Shown: positions 22,621 to 34,199 of the stretch, piece after piece
Position numbering within the stretch: position 1 is the stretch's first letter
How the letters are laid out: the number at the start of each line of letters is the position of its first letter
Origin: Hibiscus mutabilis
Taxonomy: Eukaryota > Streptophyta > Magnoliopsida > Malvales > Malvaceae
DNA: 64,000 nt
Assembly (NCBI GenBank): GCA_019671005.1
Contig: CM033745.1
Location: 21,609,795-21,673,794 of the forward strand
Reading direction: 5' to 3'
The notes under the pieces: generated by a model
The model's input: only the letters and a program-made list of their open reading frames with translations
Databases searched by the model: none
Told to the model about the DNA's origin: nothing
Program-made: the position numbers and the translations under genes

Positions 22621-24660
22621 TTTGAGTAACAAGTGCAAAGTTAGTTTATGGTAATGTATTTATCCAAATGACATGTATGTGCATGCTTTCATGATGATGC
22701 AGAGATACATGAAATTCTTGTCAAAATCCTAAAGTTATGAATAATTTATGACAACTAGATGTTATGATGTATGAACATGTTTGATGATGCAATGATGCAT
22801 ATGCTTTCATGTATGCCCTCATGATGAATGAAGATGCATGGAATACTTGCAGAAGTCCTCTTCTTCTGGCTTAGCTTAATCTTCTGAATCATTTTTTTGT
22901 TCAACATTTGCCCTAGCAAAAGTTTGCCCCCCAAATTTCATTGTCCTCATTCTTTGCTAAATTTGAACTTTTGAGTCCAATGACCTGGACGTTATATCTT
23001 TTCTTCTTCTCAAGGGAAAACAACTTTATCATTGATCAAAGCTCAAATGCCCCACTTATTATTAGGCTCAGATATTTCACTTAATACATTTGAAGGCTAT
23101 AAACTTTTGATCCGAGTAGACACCTGCCTTAGGTCATTGTACTTTAAATCTCTAAAAAGAGTAATTCAAGAAATCTTTTGTTTCTTAACAATGCAAGATG
23201 CTTATATAAATGAGCAAAGACTATTTATTCTTTCAAAAATATGGGCCTCATATATCTTGTGTAGGAGCGTCATTGGACCCACTTTCTGAGGGTTATCCCA
23301 AGCGTAGCTTGTGTCTAGAGGACCTCAAATGTTGTGTCGATGTTTGAAGATGTGAAGTGTCTTCCAAACGCTTTCGAGAAGATCATTTCCCATATGCCTA
23401 ATGCCTAATTTCTAACCATTTTGGGTGTCTCTCTTTGACTTATGAACTTTACCCATTCTATTTTCCCTCTTTTCTAATCTCGATCAAGCATTGGAAGTTT
23501 CAAATCTTTGAATAAAGGATAACCCCATAAGGCGGGATGTAATCTGAAGACAAACTCTTCCGCTTCAAATATACATGTATGATTAAGATGGTCTTTGGAG
23601 ATGTGATGTATGCCAGAACTTACGATTGTGAAAGAGATGATGTTTTTGTAGTGCTTGCTTTGCATCTGCTTAGGTATTATTTTTCTCTTCATTTTTTCTA
23701 GATCACTATAGACTACCCGTTTCGAGTTTTCACCCTAGAGTTTATTTCCTTTCTTCTACTTTATAACTTTGTAGCTTAAGCAAACTTGTACTTTGATCGA
23801 ACATCGGTGCCTGCTTTGGTTTTGTAGATGAGCAATCCTCTAAATCTCTTTTAGGTATGGATGAAAGATTTTGCACTTGCTTTTTCCCTTGAAGGATTAT
23901 TTGATTTGGTGTCTTCATTTTTCTATTTCTTTTCTCTTTTTTTCTTTTTTGCGGCTTTATTCTTGATTCTAAGTTCAAGACTCTCAACTTGATTCAACAT
24001 ACTTCGAGTATAGATTACCTATTGCATCTGATGTAGCTCTTCTCATGTCATTGCCTCCTTCATGAATATTGTCTTCCAGATATGACCGAGATTATTCATC
24101 TTCCACTTGAAGGAGCATTTCTTTTCTCTTGTCCTATTATAGCGGTGATCCTTGGTTAGGAAATGACAAACATCATGTCATACACAGACACCTTCGTTGA
24201 AAGGTAGTCTTCAGTTGGATAGATGTTTGGAGTTAACACGATATTCAAAAATCTTAGACAATAATGCTTGAAAAGAAATATTCACTCAAAATTTTTATTT
24301 GGGACCTTTCTATCGCTCCCTAGCACACTCAGTTATCCTTCTATTGGCCTAAGTAGATTGGAAGATAGGTCACATCCCCCTCATTTTCACAGCTTTTGAT
24401 TTCCTCTAGGCACATGGTTGCTCGAAATCAACCGTCAGATTGTAATCAATGCTGCTCCTAATATATATATATATATATACAAAAACTTATGACAAATGCA
24501 CGATTAAGTTTGAGGAAAATATTTGTAGAAATACATCATTCATTAAAAACAAACAGACAAACGCCCTTACAAAAGATTTTCTTTTGCCTTCGGGCCTAGG
24601 TAAAAGGTTTATTCTAGGCATTACTCAAAAAGAGATTTAAACTACAAAAAATTCTAGACA
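22621..24660. other. Gene-free AT-rich stretch within the probable LTR of D
   Basis: No gene or domain recognised on either strand. ATGATG/CATGAT words cluster at 22680-22850. Short ORFs (23032-23289, 23742-23987) lack recognisable content. Confidence 0.5.
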
Positions 24661-24680
24661 CATCCAACATTATCCCCTTT

Positions 24681-26059
24681 TCAGTTTATCTTAGGGACTC
24701 CGTTATTAAATTTCAACGTGCCATTTTGAATCAGATTTTGCACCTTATTTGTTAGGGCTCCACAATTCTCGGTAGTGTGACCTATGCTTCCCAGATGATA
24801 ATCACATACATCATTAACATCATAACCTTTTGGGTAAGGAGGCTCATTTGGTTTAGACTGAATTGGAGTTAAAAAGCTTTTCTCAACAAGCTTCAGAAGC
24901 AACTTTGTATAAGTCACCGGAATTGGGTGGACAACTTTCTGAGATGTTATAGGTCACAACATGTACGAATAGTTTGATTGGCCTGAGGACCAAGGTCGGT
25001 TGGATGGATAAAACCCCACCACATGAAATTTTGATCTACTTTCTCTTCTGATGGTTGCACTGTTGGGATCTATGATTTTCCCTTGTCTGATGGCTTCTTC
25101 TATGAGCTCATCTGATATCACAAGATATTCAAAATTTTTGTTGCATTTCGCAACATATAATTCAGGAATGGATCTTCTAGAGTTCTAATAAAAGTAGGTG
25201 TTATATCTTTCTCAAGTAGTGGTGGTTGTACTTGCGCTGCAACATCCCTCAACCTTTGCACATACTGTCTGAAGCTCTCGTTGGACCTCTTCTTCATGTT
25301 TTGTAGTGTCAAGCGGTCTAAGACGATGTTTACTATATGTTTGTACTGCTCTGTGAAGGCTTTATCTAGATCCTTCTATGATTGTATCTTGTCTCTGCTA
25401 AGCTGATTGTACCAACTGGCAGCAGATCCTTTCAAACTGTCTTGAAAGCAGTGAATTAAAAGCTCATCATTATCGGCATACCCCGTCATCTTTCGACAGA
25501 ACATGATGAGGTGAGTGGATGGAGAGCTTATTCCATCGAACTTTTCAAATTCTAACATTTTAAACTTCAAAGGTAACACCAGGTTAGGGACCAAACTCAA
25601 TTCTTTTGCGTCAACCTCACATAATGCATATACCTCTTATACAACTTTAAACTTTTGCTCAAGCCGTTGGCACCAATCTTCAAGCTTCTTGGGTAATTAG
25701 ATATTCACTTTGCCCCCTTCATTAGCATTAGTGACAATATGCTTACTAGGATTTTTAATTCCTCCATGCGACGAAAATCCAGCCTAATGACCTTGTTGCT
25801 TTTCAACCGAAGATGACACTTACGGATATGTTTTGTCAAAAGGAGTTTCTGAATTTTGCAAAGCACTAGAGTCTATGACCAATCTTTTCCCCCTTTCAGG
25901 ATTATTACCTACCAACATCACAGCTATCTTGGCCAGTAGATCTGCCTGTGACTGTGAGATGTGGTCGTGAGTTGCTTGTTGTGCCTTTTCCAAGTCCTGC
26001 TCTATGTTATTCTTTATATCTTCACATGCTTTTTCAAATTTTTATAAATGACCATCCAT
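24681..26059 (-). pseudogene. gag of Tat-type element D
   Basis: Degenerate Gag related to that of element E. From the ATG at 26059: a Gln/Glu-rich N-terminal helix region (26040-25900), a linker, the capsid domain (25600-25118) with F-E-K-F-D-G, S-W-Y-N-Q-L and R-W/L-R-D-V-A-A-Q-V-Q-P, both motifs shared with E, and a CCHC-like end (C-D-Y-H-L-G-S-I-G-H-T-T-E-N-C, about 24817-24773). Stops and shifts interrupt it at about 26042, 25375 and 24950. It stops at TGA 24683-24681, overlapping the purine tract. No pol follows, so D seems to have been gag-only. Confidence 0.75.
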
Positions 26060-26465
26060 TTTTAGCTTTGCTTCGAGTGAAAAACTGATGTTGACTTGTC
26101 TGACTTAGATGCCCCAAAATCACTGTGATCAAATTTCTCTCGGAATTAGAAGCTCGACCAAGAAATGATTATGCAATATGGTGCAATGCAATAATAAAAC
26201 AAGTTAGTACTAATAGAATAATCAATAATTTTTTGCAAAAAAGGTATATAACCTATGAGTTGACATGCTTTATTCGAATAAAAGCAATCCTACCCAATCA
26301 TGCTTTTCTACCCGCATACTTTTATCAAGAAAGTGGGTCCTACCTGAACATGCTTTCTACTCGCATACCTTGTCGCAAAAATAAGACCTACTTGTATAGA
26401 AACTAGTTACATGCTTTATTTTGCAGAAAATAAATCATATCGGCATGGTATGCTTTATTGCGGGA
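26060..26465 (-). other. Leader remnant upstream of gag of D
   Basis: Non-coding. ACATGCTTTATT-type words and CCCGCATAC/CTCGCATAC recur at 26260-26450. No primer site is visible; the 5' LTR of D is missing. Homology to Ogre LTRs begins abruptly at about 26466. Confidence 0.5.
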
Positions 26466-27425
26466 AAGTAAATAATCCTAATTATTTTGACGCAGCCTAG
26501 CTCCCACCGTTAGATCAAATTTGATCTAACGGCCACAATTCAACCGAGAGCGTCTCTTGAGTTTTCACATGCGCCGCACGCGCGGCTCCTCGGCTGCTCT
26601 ACGTGCTCGTAGAGCTCACACGCGATGCTTCAACTCTTTTGTGACCGTTTGATTTCTACCAACGGCTCGGATTTCATCCTCACCTCAGCTTCGCTCCACG
26701 TCGTTCATCTCTCCAGTTGGTCCTCATCCACCTCATTCAGCCATGACACATGCAAAAGAGCCAAAAAAACAGAATTGTCAGAGGCATATCTCAACAGCAT
26801 TTTAGGGGGCGTACCAATAATTTCAGTGTAGCAGATGAATATAGACATGGAATTGCAGAAAAGAAAGGGGCAACCAATAGAAAGTCTCTATTTTGATTTT
26901 TCTTTATTTCTATATTCAAGTAATACTCGGTTATAAAAAAAACTGAAACTAAACAATTGAAAACCCTAAGCTATTGTAACGATTGGAAAAATTAGAGCAA
27001 TAGAAAACGAAAACCTCTAAGCATTTGAGGTAACCTTTCTCTTTTCTCTTCATATCATTATCATCATCGAAGCATGCATATACCATAGAAGTTAGGGTTT
27101 TGTGTTTTTACCTTTGTTATTTTATCTCCCCTCGTGTCCGTTCATCTTCCCTTCCCGACGATAAATTTTTTGGTCTTCTCAAGTCCGTGTATGGTGAGTC
27201 GAAGGGAAGAGTGAACAAAAAAAAGGGTCTTGTTTTTACGGGAATGAGGGTTTTGGTTCTGTTTCCATTGAAAAAAGAGGTGGCTTTTGTTGTTTCTCGA
27301 AAGAAAGGGGGTGAGACTCGGGTTTAGAACTCGAAAAGGGGGATACGATGGGTTTTTTAGGGTTCTGGCGTCGGCCAATGGCGGTTGAAGCGATGGCTCA
27401 CGGTGGTCGATCACCAGATTCTAAA
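26466..27425 (+). repeat. Internal fragment of an Ogre-type LTR
   Basis: Closely matches 27945-28895 in the 5' LTR and 43405-44355 in the 3' LTR of element E. It starts inside the LTR and stops at a run of A (27422-27430), where the sequence jumps to the beginning of the next LTR copy. It keeps a perfect 26-bp palindrome (26507-26532) that is degraded in both LTRs of E, so it derives from another insertion. Probably left by deletion or recombination between related elements. Confidence 0.85.
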
Positions 27426-30400
27426 AAAAAATTATTACTAGTGCTATTTTAATATATGTATTGTTATCTAATTTACTATCATTATATATTATCATTTTAT
27501 GTTTGATAATCATGTTATTATCCATTTGAGAAAACCCCTAAATATTAATAGTTATATATATTCTACTATTATGTTATTGATATAATGTTATGTTAATATA
27601 GTATCATTATTAGTGGTATTACTATTATTGTAATTATTATTATCGTTTGCTATTATTTATTATATATTACTATTTATCACTATATTATGATTGTTATTAT
27701 TAAATTAAAATCGAAAAAGACAAAAAAAAACTAAACTATAAACTATGATAATAAGAACCCAATTAAAGAATAGTTTAATATATTATCAATCCAAATTACA
27801 TAAATAAAAGCCCCTTCTATTAATATAACAATCCATTAATATACATAGTCCTTTTAAAAAACCCAAAAAAAACATAAATACTATATAAGGGCCCGTTAGG
27901 CCCAATTAACTAAGCCTAATTACATTCAAAACCCTAATATGATAATCCCCAATTATTTTGACGCAGCCTAGCTCCCACCGTTAGAACAAATTTGATCTAA
28001 TGGCCACAATTCAACCGAGAGCGTCTTATGGGTTTTCACACGCGTCGTATGCGCGGCTCCTCGGCTACTCCACGTACGCGTAAAGCTCAAGCACGACGCT
28101 TCAACTCCTTCGTGACCGTCCAATTTCTACTAACGGCCCAGATTTCATCCTCACCTCAGCTTCGCTCCACGTCATTCATATCTCCAGTTGGTCCCCATCC
28201 TCCTCATTCAGCCACGACACATGCAAAATAGCCACAAAAAAAACAAAATTGTCAGAGGCATATCTCAATAGCATTTCAGGCGGCGCACCAACAATTTTGA
28301 GTGTAGCAAATGAATATAGACAAGGAATTGCAGAAAAGAAAGGGGCAACAAATATAAATTTTCTATTTTTATTTTTCTTTATTTCTAAATTCATGTAATA
28401 CTCGGTTATAAAAAAAATAAACCTAAACAATTGAAAACCCTAAGCTATTGCAACGATTGGAAAAGCCAGAGCAATAGAAAACGAAAACCTCTAAGCTTTT
28501 GAGGTAACCTTTCTCTCTTCTCTTCTCTTCATATCATCATCATCATCGAAGCATGCATATACCATAGAAGTTAGGGTTTTGTGTTTTTACCTTTGTTGTT
28601 TTATCTCCCCTCGCGTCCGTTCGTCTTCCCTCCCCGACAATAAACTTTCCATTCTTCTCAAGTTCGTATATGGTGAGTCGAAAGGAAGAGTGAACTGAAA
28701 AAGGGATCTTGTTTTTACGGGAATAAGGGTTTTGGTTCTGTTTCCATTGAAAAAGAGGTGGCTTTTGTTATTTCTCGAAAGAAATGAGGTGAAACTCAGG
28801 TTTAGAACTCGAAAAGGGGGTTAAGAGAGGTTTTTTAGGGTTGCAGCGCCAGCCAACGACGGCAAGAGCGATAGCTCGCGGCGGCCGATCATCGAATTCT
28901 AAAAAAAGCGGCATTTTATGGGTTTCGGGATGAACACCACATCGGTGTTCATCCCCGTTTGGGGAACTGAAAAAGGGGCGTGGAGAGAGTTCAACAGATT
29001 TTCTTTACCAAAAGAAGCAAAAAGAACGGTTTTGTGTTATAAATAGTAGGTCCCCGTTTTAAAAAGAGTTTAATCACTTTTTAAATCCTTTTGCCTTGTC
29101 AAAATAGCGCCCGCGGTTCTTCCGCATGGGCGAACCGCCGTTTCGGTCCCTCTGCCCTGATTAATCACGTCCGAGAAGGGCTTTCGCCTTTGTTATTTAT
29201 GACCGCAGTCCTCGGACTTGCAGAATCCTTGCCATTTTGCTTCCTTTTATACATGCTTTTATTTTATGTTGTGTATTTTGTTTCCCTTACATTTTAGTCC
29301 CCCATTTATGCTTATTTTCGCTATGTTGATATACATTGGTATATACTAGGTGCCTTTGGTTGATAATATGTGGTTTGATATGATATATATTATGTAACTA
29401 CACTTCTATAATAGGTGATTACATGGTTGTTTTTATAATATATATAGCCTTTGAATAACATATGTTTTATATAATGTATAGTTTTTGCAAAGTACGTAAT
29501 ATGTAGTTTTACATATATAATATATGCTTCTAATATAATATATAACATATATGTATATAATATAAGTTTTACCTAATATATGTCATACAAGGTCTTTGAG
29601 ATATAGTTCTTTCCATAAATATGTGTTTTTTAGTATAGAATATATAGTAAATATATTTATATTCTTGTGTCTTATGGTCCTTGGTGTAGGTTTAGATTAG
29701 TGGTTTAAACTCTTGTAGTTTTGGGCCTAGGGGTAGCCTTAGTTTAGTGGGCCTTGGGCTTAGTGTGTTTGGGCCTAGGTTTATCTTTAGCTTAGTGGGC
29801 CTCAGGCATAGTTTAGGTGAGCTTTGTGTTTGTTAAAGCCTTTGGGTTAGTTTAGGGGTTAACTTAATTAATTTAGATCGTGTGCTCGTCTAATAGGGGC
29901 ACGATCCTTAAATTAATTAAGTTAATTCTAGGATTAGACTCTTTAAAGCCTTAGTTAGACTTAGGTTCAGATTAACTTAGTGAATTTAAATTTATCCTCA
30001 GCTTATTGGGATAAATGTTAAATTCATTAAATTAATTGAACATTTCTTAATTACTTTTAAGATAAAATCAATTTTAAGTTTAGACTAACATTTAATTCTA
30101 AAATCATGGTGAATTAACTCAATTTGTTTTAAATAGTGTTTTTGGCTTATTGGAACACTAGTTTAAAATCGATTGAATTAATCATCATGTTACAAGATAA
30201 TTCATAATTTGTTAGGATTCTCTAGCTTTTTAGGGTTAATTAATTTAGGGTTAATACTAGAATCACCTAATTAGTAAGTAGATCACTAATTGAACTTTTA
30301 TAATTTGGGCCTTTTAGGTTAGGGCTTTTAGTGGGTCTTTTTGTGTTTAATTTTCAAGCCATTGTTCGTCTTTCATTTTATTTGTCATCATTTGGCATGT

Positions 30401-31083
30401 TTGATTTACATGTTAATTAATTTCACTCATAAAAAGGGGGTAGTCACTAATTCCGACATTTGTGTCGTAACAGTCCGAGCTTAAATGATGTTGACCAAAT
30501 GTTCGAATTAATCCTTACCGACTCAAGGTAAAATTAAAACTTAACCAAATCATTACATCATATTCAAAATGCTTGCATCATGCATAAATGTGACATGCGG
30601 GATTCGGACCATAAATTAACACGGCAGTCGGGCTTATTCGATATCGGTTTAATCTATGGTCTGATGTATCGTCAACCATATTAATGAAATGTCCAATTAA
30701 TTCTGACCCACCAATTTGATGAAGCCCGTGCAATTAAGGACAAATTTCCAATTAAGTACGCCGATTTAAATTCAATTCAATTCAAATTCCAACAAATTCC
30801 ATCAATTTAAAAGCAACAAATATTTTGGTACAGATTTTTGGGCATGATGGGGGTGCTAATCCTTCCCCACGCGTAACCAACTCTCAGACCCTTTCAAGAT
30901 GAATCTCTGGTTTCCTACGGTGCCCGGCCTACCTTACCCAAGTGGCCAGTGGCGACTCCAAGTTTTTATCAATTTTTAAACGAAAAAGAATCTTCAAAAG
31001 AAACCCTTTTAAACCATGATTTCAAAGAAATTCCAAGTTTTTTGTGACACCTAAGTTGTTTTAAAAGAAAAAACGTCTCTATA
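27426..31083 (+). repeat. 5' LTR of element E (5' truncated)
   Basis: 3658 bases matching 42889-46499. The first ~115 bases of the 3' LTR, including the terminal TGTAATCACT, are absent; the match begins at an A-run. Its parts are an AT-rich block, a GC-rich block with degraded palindrome (27980-28100), a TATA box, GGGCCTAGG-type repeats (29725-29820) and a conserved U5-like end (30840-31083). Compared with its partner it has two 15-base stretches the other LTR lost (28939-28953 and about 30584-30598). Confidence 0.9.
29038..29045 (+). promoter_or_regulatory. TATA box in 5' LTR of element E
   Basis: TATAAATA, followed within 60 bases by GTCCCCGTTTT and a GC-rich stretch. The same box is at 44475-44482 in the 3' LTR. 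It lies about 2 kb before the primer site, leaving a long R-U5 region. Confidence 0.55.
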
Positions 31084-31086
31084 GCT

Positions 31087-31104
31087 TGGCGACTCTGCTG
31101 GGGA
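31087..31104 (+). other. Primer-binding site of element E (tRNA-Arg type)
   Basis: TGGCGACTCTGCTGGGGA, four bases after the LTR. Ogre elements are known to use tRNA-Arg with this site. Element F has TGGCGACTCAGCTGGGGA in the same place. Confidence 0.85.
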
Positions 31105-31836
31105 CTTCAATTTGTTTTTACAAAACAAAAGATAGTTAGGCCAAAAGAATATTTGTTGCACTAAAATGATGAAAAAATATTGGAATTTCGATTGAGTTTA
31201 ACGAGGTTGATCATTCCTTGAAAATGTGGCTAAGATTGTACGGGCTTTGACAATTGGTGGGTTTCGGATTAATTGTTCATTTAATTTCTAAGGAATCACC
31301 GATATTTGTTGCATTATTTTCATCAAGCTCTGTACCCGAGCTCCGCCCTTAAGTGGGAGTGAAACGCCACATACCCACGTGAGTAGCCCTCCACGGGTTG
31401 ATAATTCACTTCTAGAATCCACGTCTTTTGACACATGAGCAGCCCTCCACGTCACTTGGTCGTGCTTTCCCTCGAACCGAAACCAATTCGCAAGCCTGTA
31501 ACAGGCCAGACTTGGGGCTCTTATTGCCTTAGTAGGTAATAAGATAGGTTCGGGTACCCTTGTCTAGAACTAAACACATGTGTGTGAACTCGTTAGAGCT
31601 ATGCGGATAACCCTAACGAGCTAGAATTCATGTGGTTAGGTTTGTTTCCTTATGTGTTTGCCCTGTGCTTATTTCGTTTTGCGTTTATCTCGTCTCATTT
31701 CCATTTTATTATTTATCTTATAACTAACATTTTTTTGTTTTCTTTCTTTTTCCTCTTTTACCATTCTTCTGCATATCTCATCATATCATGAAGAGCATAT
31801 TGAGTTGGAAGTAGTTTAAAGTTAAAGTCTAGATCA
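31105..31836 (+). other. Leader of element E with hairpin
   Basis: Non-coding 5' leader. A perfect 8-bp stem, CTCGTTAG with CTAACGAG (31589-31620), encloses GAGCTATGCGGATAACC. The core GTTAGAGC-ATGCG-ATAACC also occurs at 61412-61432 in element F. GAGCAGCCCTCCACG and GAGTAGCCCTCCACG (31380-31455) form an imperfect repeat. A dimerisation or packaging role is only a guess. Confidence 0.6.
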
Positions 31837-33915
31837 ATGGGAGACTTAGTTCGCAGCAGTGATGAAAAGAATTTTGACGTTCAGATATGGTCAGAAGGGG
31901 AGCAATTGCATGAGGGGGACAGTATTGTCACTGGGTTTAGATCAGCCATGTCAGCCATGACATTCATGAATACAGAGTTCAACGATGTGTCTGAATTGAA
32001 GCTGGTTTGGAACAGTTGGGATTTTGAAACAAAGAGTACTTTCAGAGAGGAGTATGGTGACATTGCGTACTTACTAGAAGTCCCAGTTAATTGAGCACTA
32101 TTGCAAGCCTTGGTAGGTTTTTGGAACTCTACCTACAGCTGCTTTACGATTGGTAACTTTGACTTAACTCCAACAATCGAAGAATACTGGGACCTCATAA
32201 ATTGCAAGAAGATTGACATGAATCGAGTATATTCAAAGCCAAGTAAGAACAAATCCTTCCGAGGAAAGTTGAAGAAGATCTCAAATATGTTATCATCTTG
32301 GGTTGAGCATCAAGTCACTACTTGGAACAGCAAAGAGTATCTTCAGTGGGAGGGGATCTTAGCTCTAGCCTCTGTGCATCCCGTTGGCTGAGTTCAGCAG
32401 AATCTTTTTGCTTTGTTGACCTATGGATTGGTAATATTTCCCTGAGCATTGGGACTCATCGACCCATCGGTTTTGGATCTATTTGATCGTTTGGGGTCCC
32501 ATCGGGAGTATGGTGGAGGTCGCTTTCGACGATGCCTGCAACTTTTGACTATTTGGTTCTACAGCCACCTTTGGGCCGATCCCAGTTTTTCAAGGCCCCT
32601 TTATGACGGCAAGTTCTCACCCTTAGAAGAATTCCTGCGAAAGAGTGATTGGCCAACTCGAAGATCCGAGGAAGTGTGGCAAGATGTCCTCTAGAATCTA
32701 AAGGAATGAGATATAGTTTAGATAGCACCGTGGTTGTTGGTGAAGAACGTTCTTTATAGATGTAGAGAGCATTCGTGGGTACCATTGCTTGGCCTCTAGG
32801 GGTATACCGTGTATGCACCTCTTCTAGTTTCAAGACAATACGGGTCGAAACAGTTTGTGCCAGCCACCAAATGTCTGAATGAGTTCAATGCAAAAGAAAT
32901 GGATTACAAGATGATGGTATACAACGCTTCTTCAACCTGGAACAATGCAAGATGGGTTAGAATCGTAAATGCTCCATACATGGTCACTCCCGAGTACGAA
33001 GCATGGCGATTTAATCGTGTCAATGACAACATTCCCCACTTGAATCTCGATGGAAAGTGATTTGTGGAGAAGAGATTGGCCACGCTTCCTACCAAGGCCG
33101 ACTTGATAAGGAAGTAACTTGAAGAAGAGCGAAAGAGGTACCTCAAGCTCGAGGAAATAGCCCATCAAAAAAAGTTCAACTTCGAGTTAGAGAAGACGCG
33201 GATCGAAGGAGTGGTTAAAGATCTACAAAGGAAAAGGGACAAGCTGGAACTCGAACTCAAGATGGAGAAGAAAGAGATTCAGAAGCTTAAAAGGTTGAAT
33301 AAGAGCAAAAGAGTCGCGAAAGACGGACCGAGTGAAGGGTTAGAGCTCTATTTGAATGAAGAGAAAGCAAGAGCCGAGAATTACAAAAGAATGTTTTACG
33401 AGCACAAAGATCAAGCACTCGCTTCAACTGAAGAAGTGAAGAATCTAAGAATCTCTCACTTGAGACAGATCGAAAAGGAGCAACACTAAAATAAAGCTTT
33501 GAAGGATAAGGTGAAGTGCTTGGAGAAATCTTTTTTCAAGCATAAGGGTTCAACTAGCAAGCTGAAGGCCAGCAACTTGGAGAATCAAGTTTTGACGACT
33601 CGCGTTGATAAGTTGGAAACCGAGGTTCAACAGCTCAAGGATCATTTGGCAAGCCTTAGATGAGCGATTCAAGTGTGCCCAACGCCGAGTTTGGAGCAAT
33701 TGCACTTTGCTGCATACATAATTTGGAGGCAGGAACAAGAGATGGCACATTGGATAACCCAGATGCAGGAAGTTGGTCAGAAAGTATAGATTTTGGAAAA
33801 AGATGCTACCGAACTCCATAACTTTATGAACGATGATTCTGAGGAAGGAGAGAGGATCGTTTGGGTTCTACAGGAGATCATTTCCCTTAATACTACCCTG
33901 AAGACATATGTGTAG
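31837..33915 (+). pseudogene. ORF1 of element E (Ogre-specific protein)
   Basis: Extra ORF between leader and gag, a hallmark of Ogre elements; its role is unknown. One frame runs 692 codons from ATG 31837 to TAG 33913 with about eleven internal stops but no net frameshift. N-terminal part (31980-32700): Y-G-D-I-A-Y-L-L-E-V, then F-W-N-S-T-Y-S-C-F, T-P-T-I-E-E-Y and L-L-T-Y-G-L-V-I-F-P, matching the same ORF in F at 61636. C-terminal part (33120-33900): a long Lys/Glu-rich coiled coil. Most stops fit C-to-T or G-to-A changes (CAG, CGA, CAA, TGG to stop). Confidence 0.8.
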
Positions 33916-34199
33916 TTGGTTCTTTTAAGTTATTGTAACAAGACAACATTTCCGTTAATGAAAGTTGTTTAACGATGATATTTGCTAACCCCAGTGTTGC
34001 TTTTTGAATTCATGCATGATTCTTTCATTTGCATTCTTTGTTAAAAGCTAATAATCACCTAATTAGTACAATTGCTTGCATTTTCGATTAATTGCCATTT
34101 ATTAATTAAAAGGCTTTCTATTTCAAAAAGATTGCATTTTGCTTCTTAAAAATTGTCATCATTCCACACCTTTATCGCACCCGCTCACGATCAAAGCAA
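33916..34199 (+). other. Spacer between ORF1 and gag of E
   Basis: AT-rich, 284 bases, no ORF. In Ogre elements a spliced intron is usual elsewhere, between protease and RT; no splice site is claimed here. Confidence 0.4.

Larger units (their letters stand above)
21159..24669 (-). repeat. Probable 3' LTR of Tat-type element D
   Basis: About 3.5 kb without coding capacity. On the minus strand it begins TGTTGGATG right after the purine tract AAAAGGGGATAA (24670-24681) and can end ...AATTACA at 21159, exactly where the gag of B breaks off. AATAAAACTTTG near the latter end looks like a polyadenylation signal. It contains two arrays of 48-bp tandem repeats and a TA microsatellite (24461-24478). 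The LTR call is inferred from ends and context only, because the partner LTR is missing. Confidence 0.45.

Noticed and set aside
28028..28231. 67-codon ORF repeated at 43484-43687, Arg/Ser-rich
   Set aside because: It lies at the same place in both LTRs of element E, so its conservation follows from LTR identity. No domain is recognised, and it lies upstream of the LTR TATA box.
29091..29297. ORF with a hydrophobic tail, repeated at 44528-44821
   Set aside because: Another pair explained by the duplicated LTR. The C-terminal end differs between copies through a frameshift, which argues against coding constraint.
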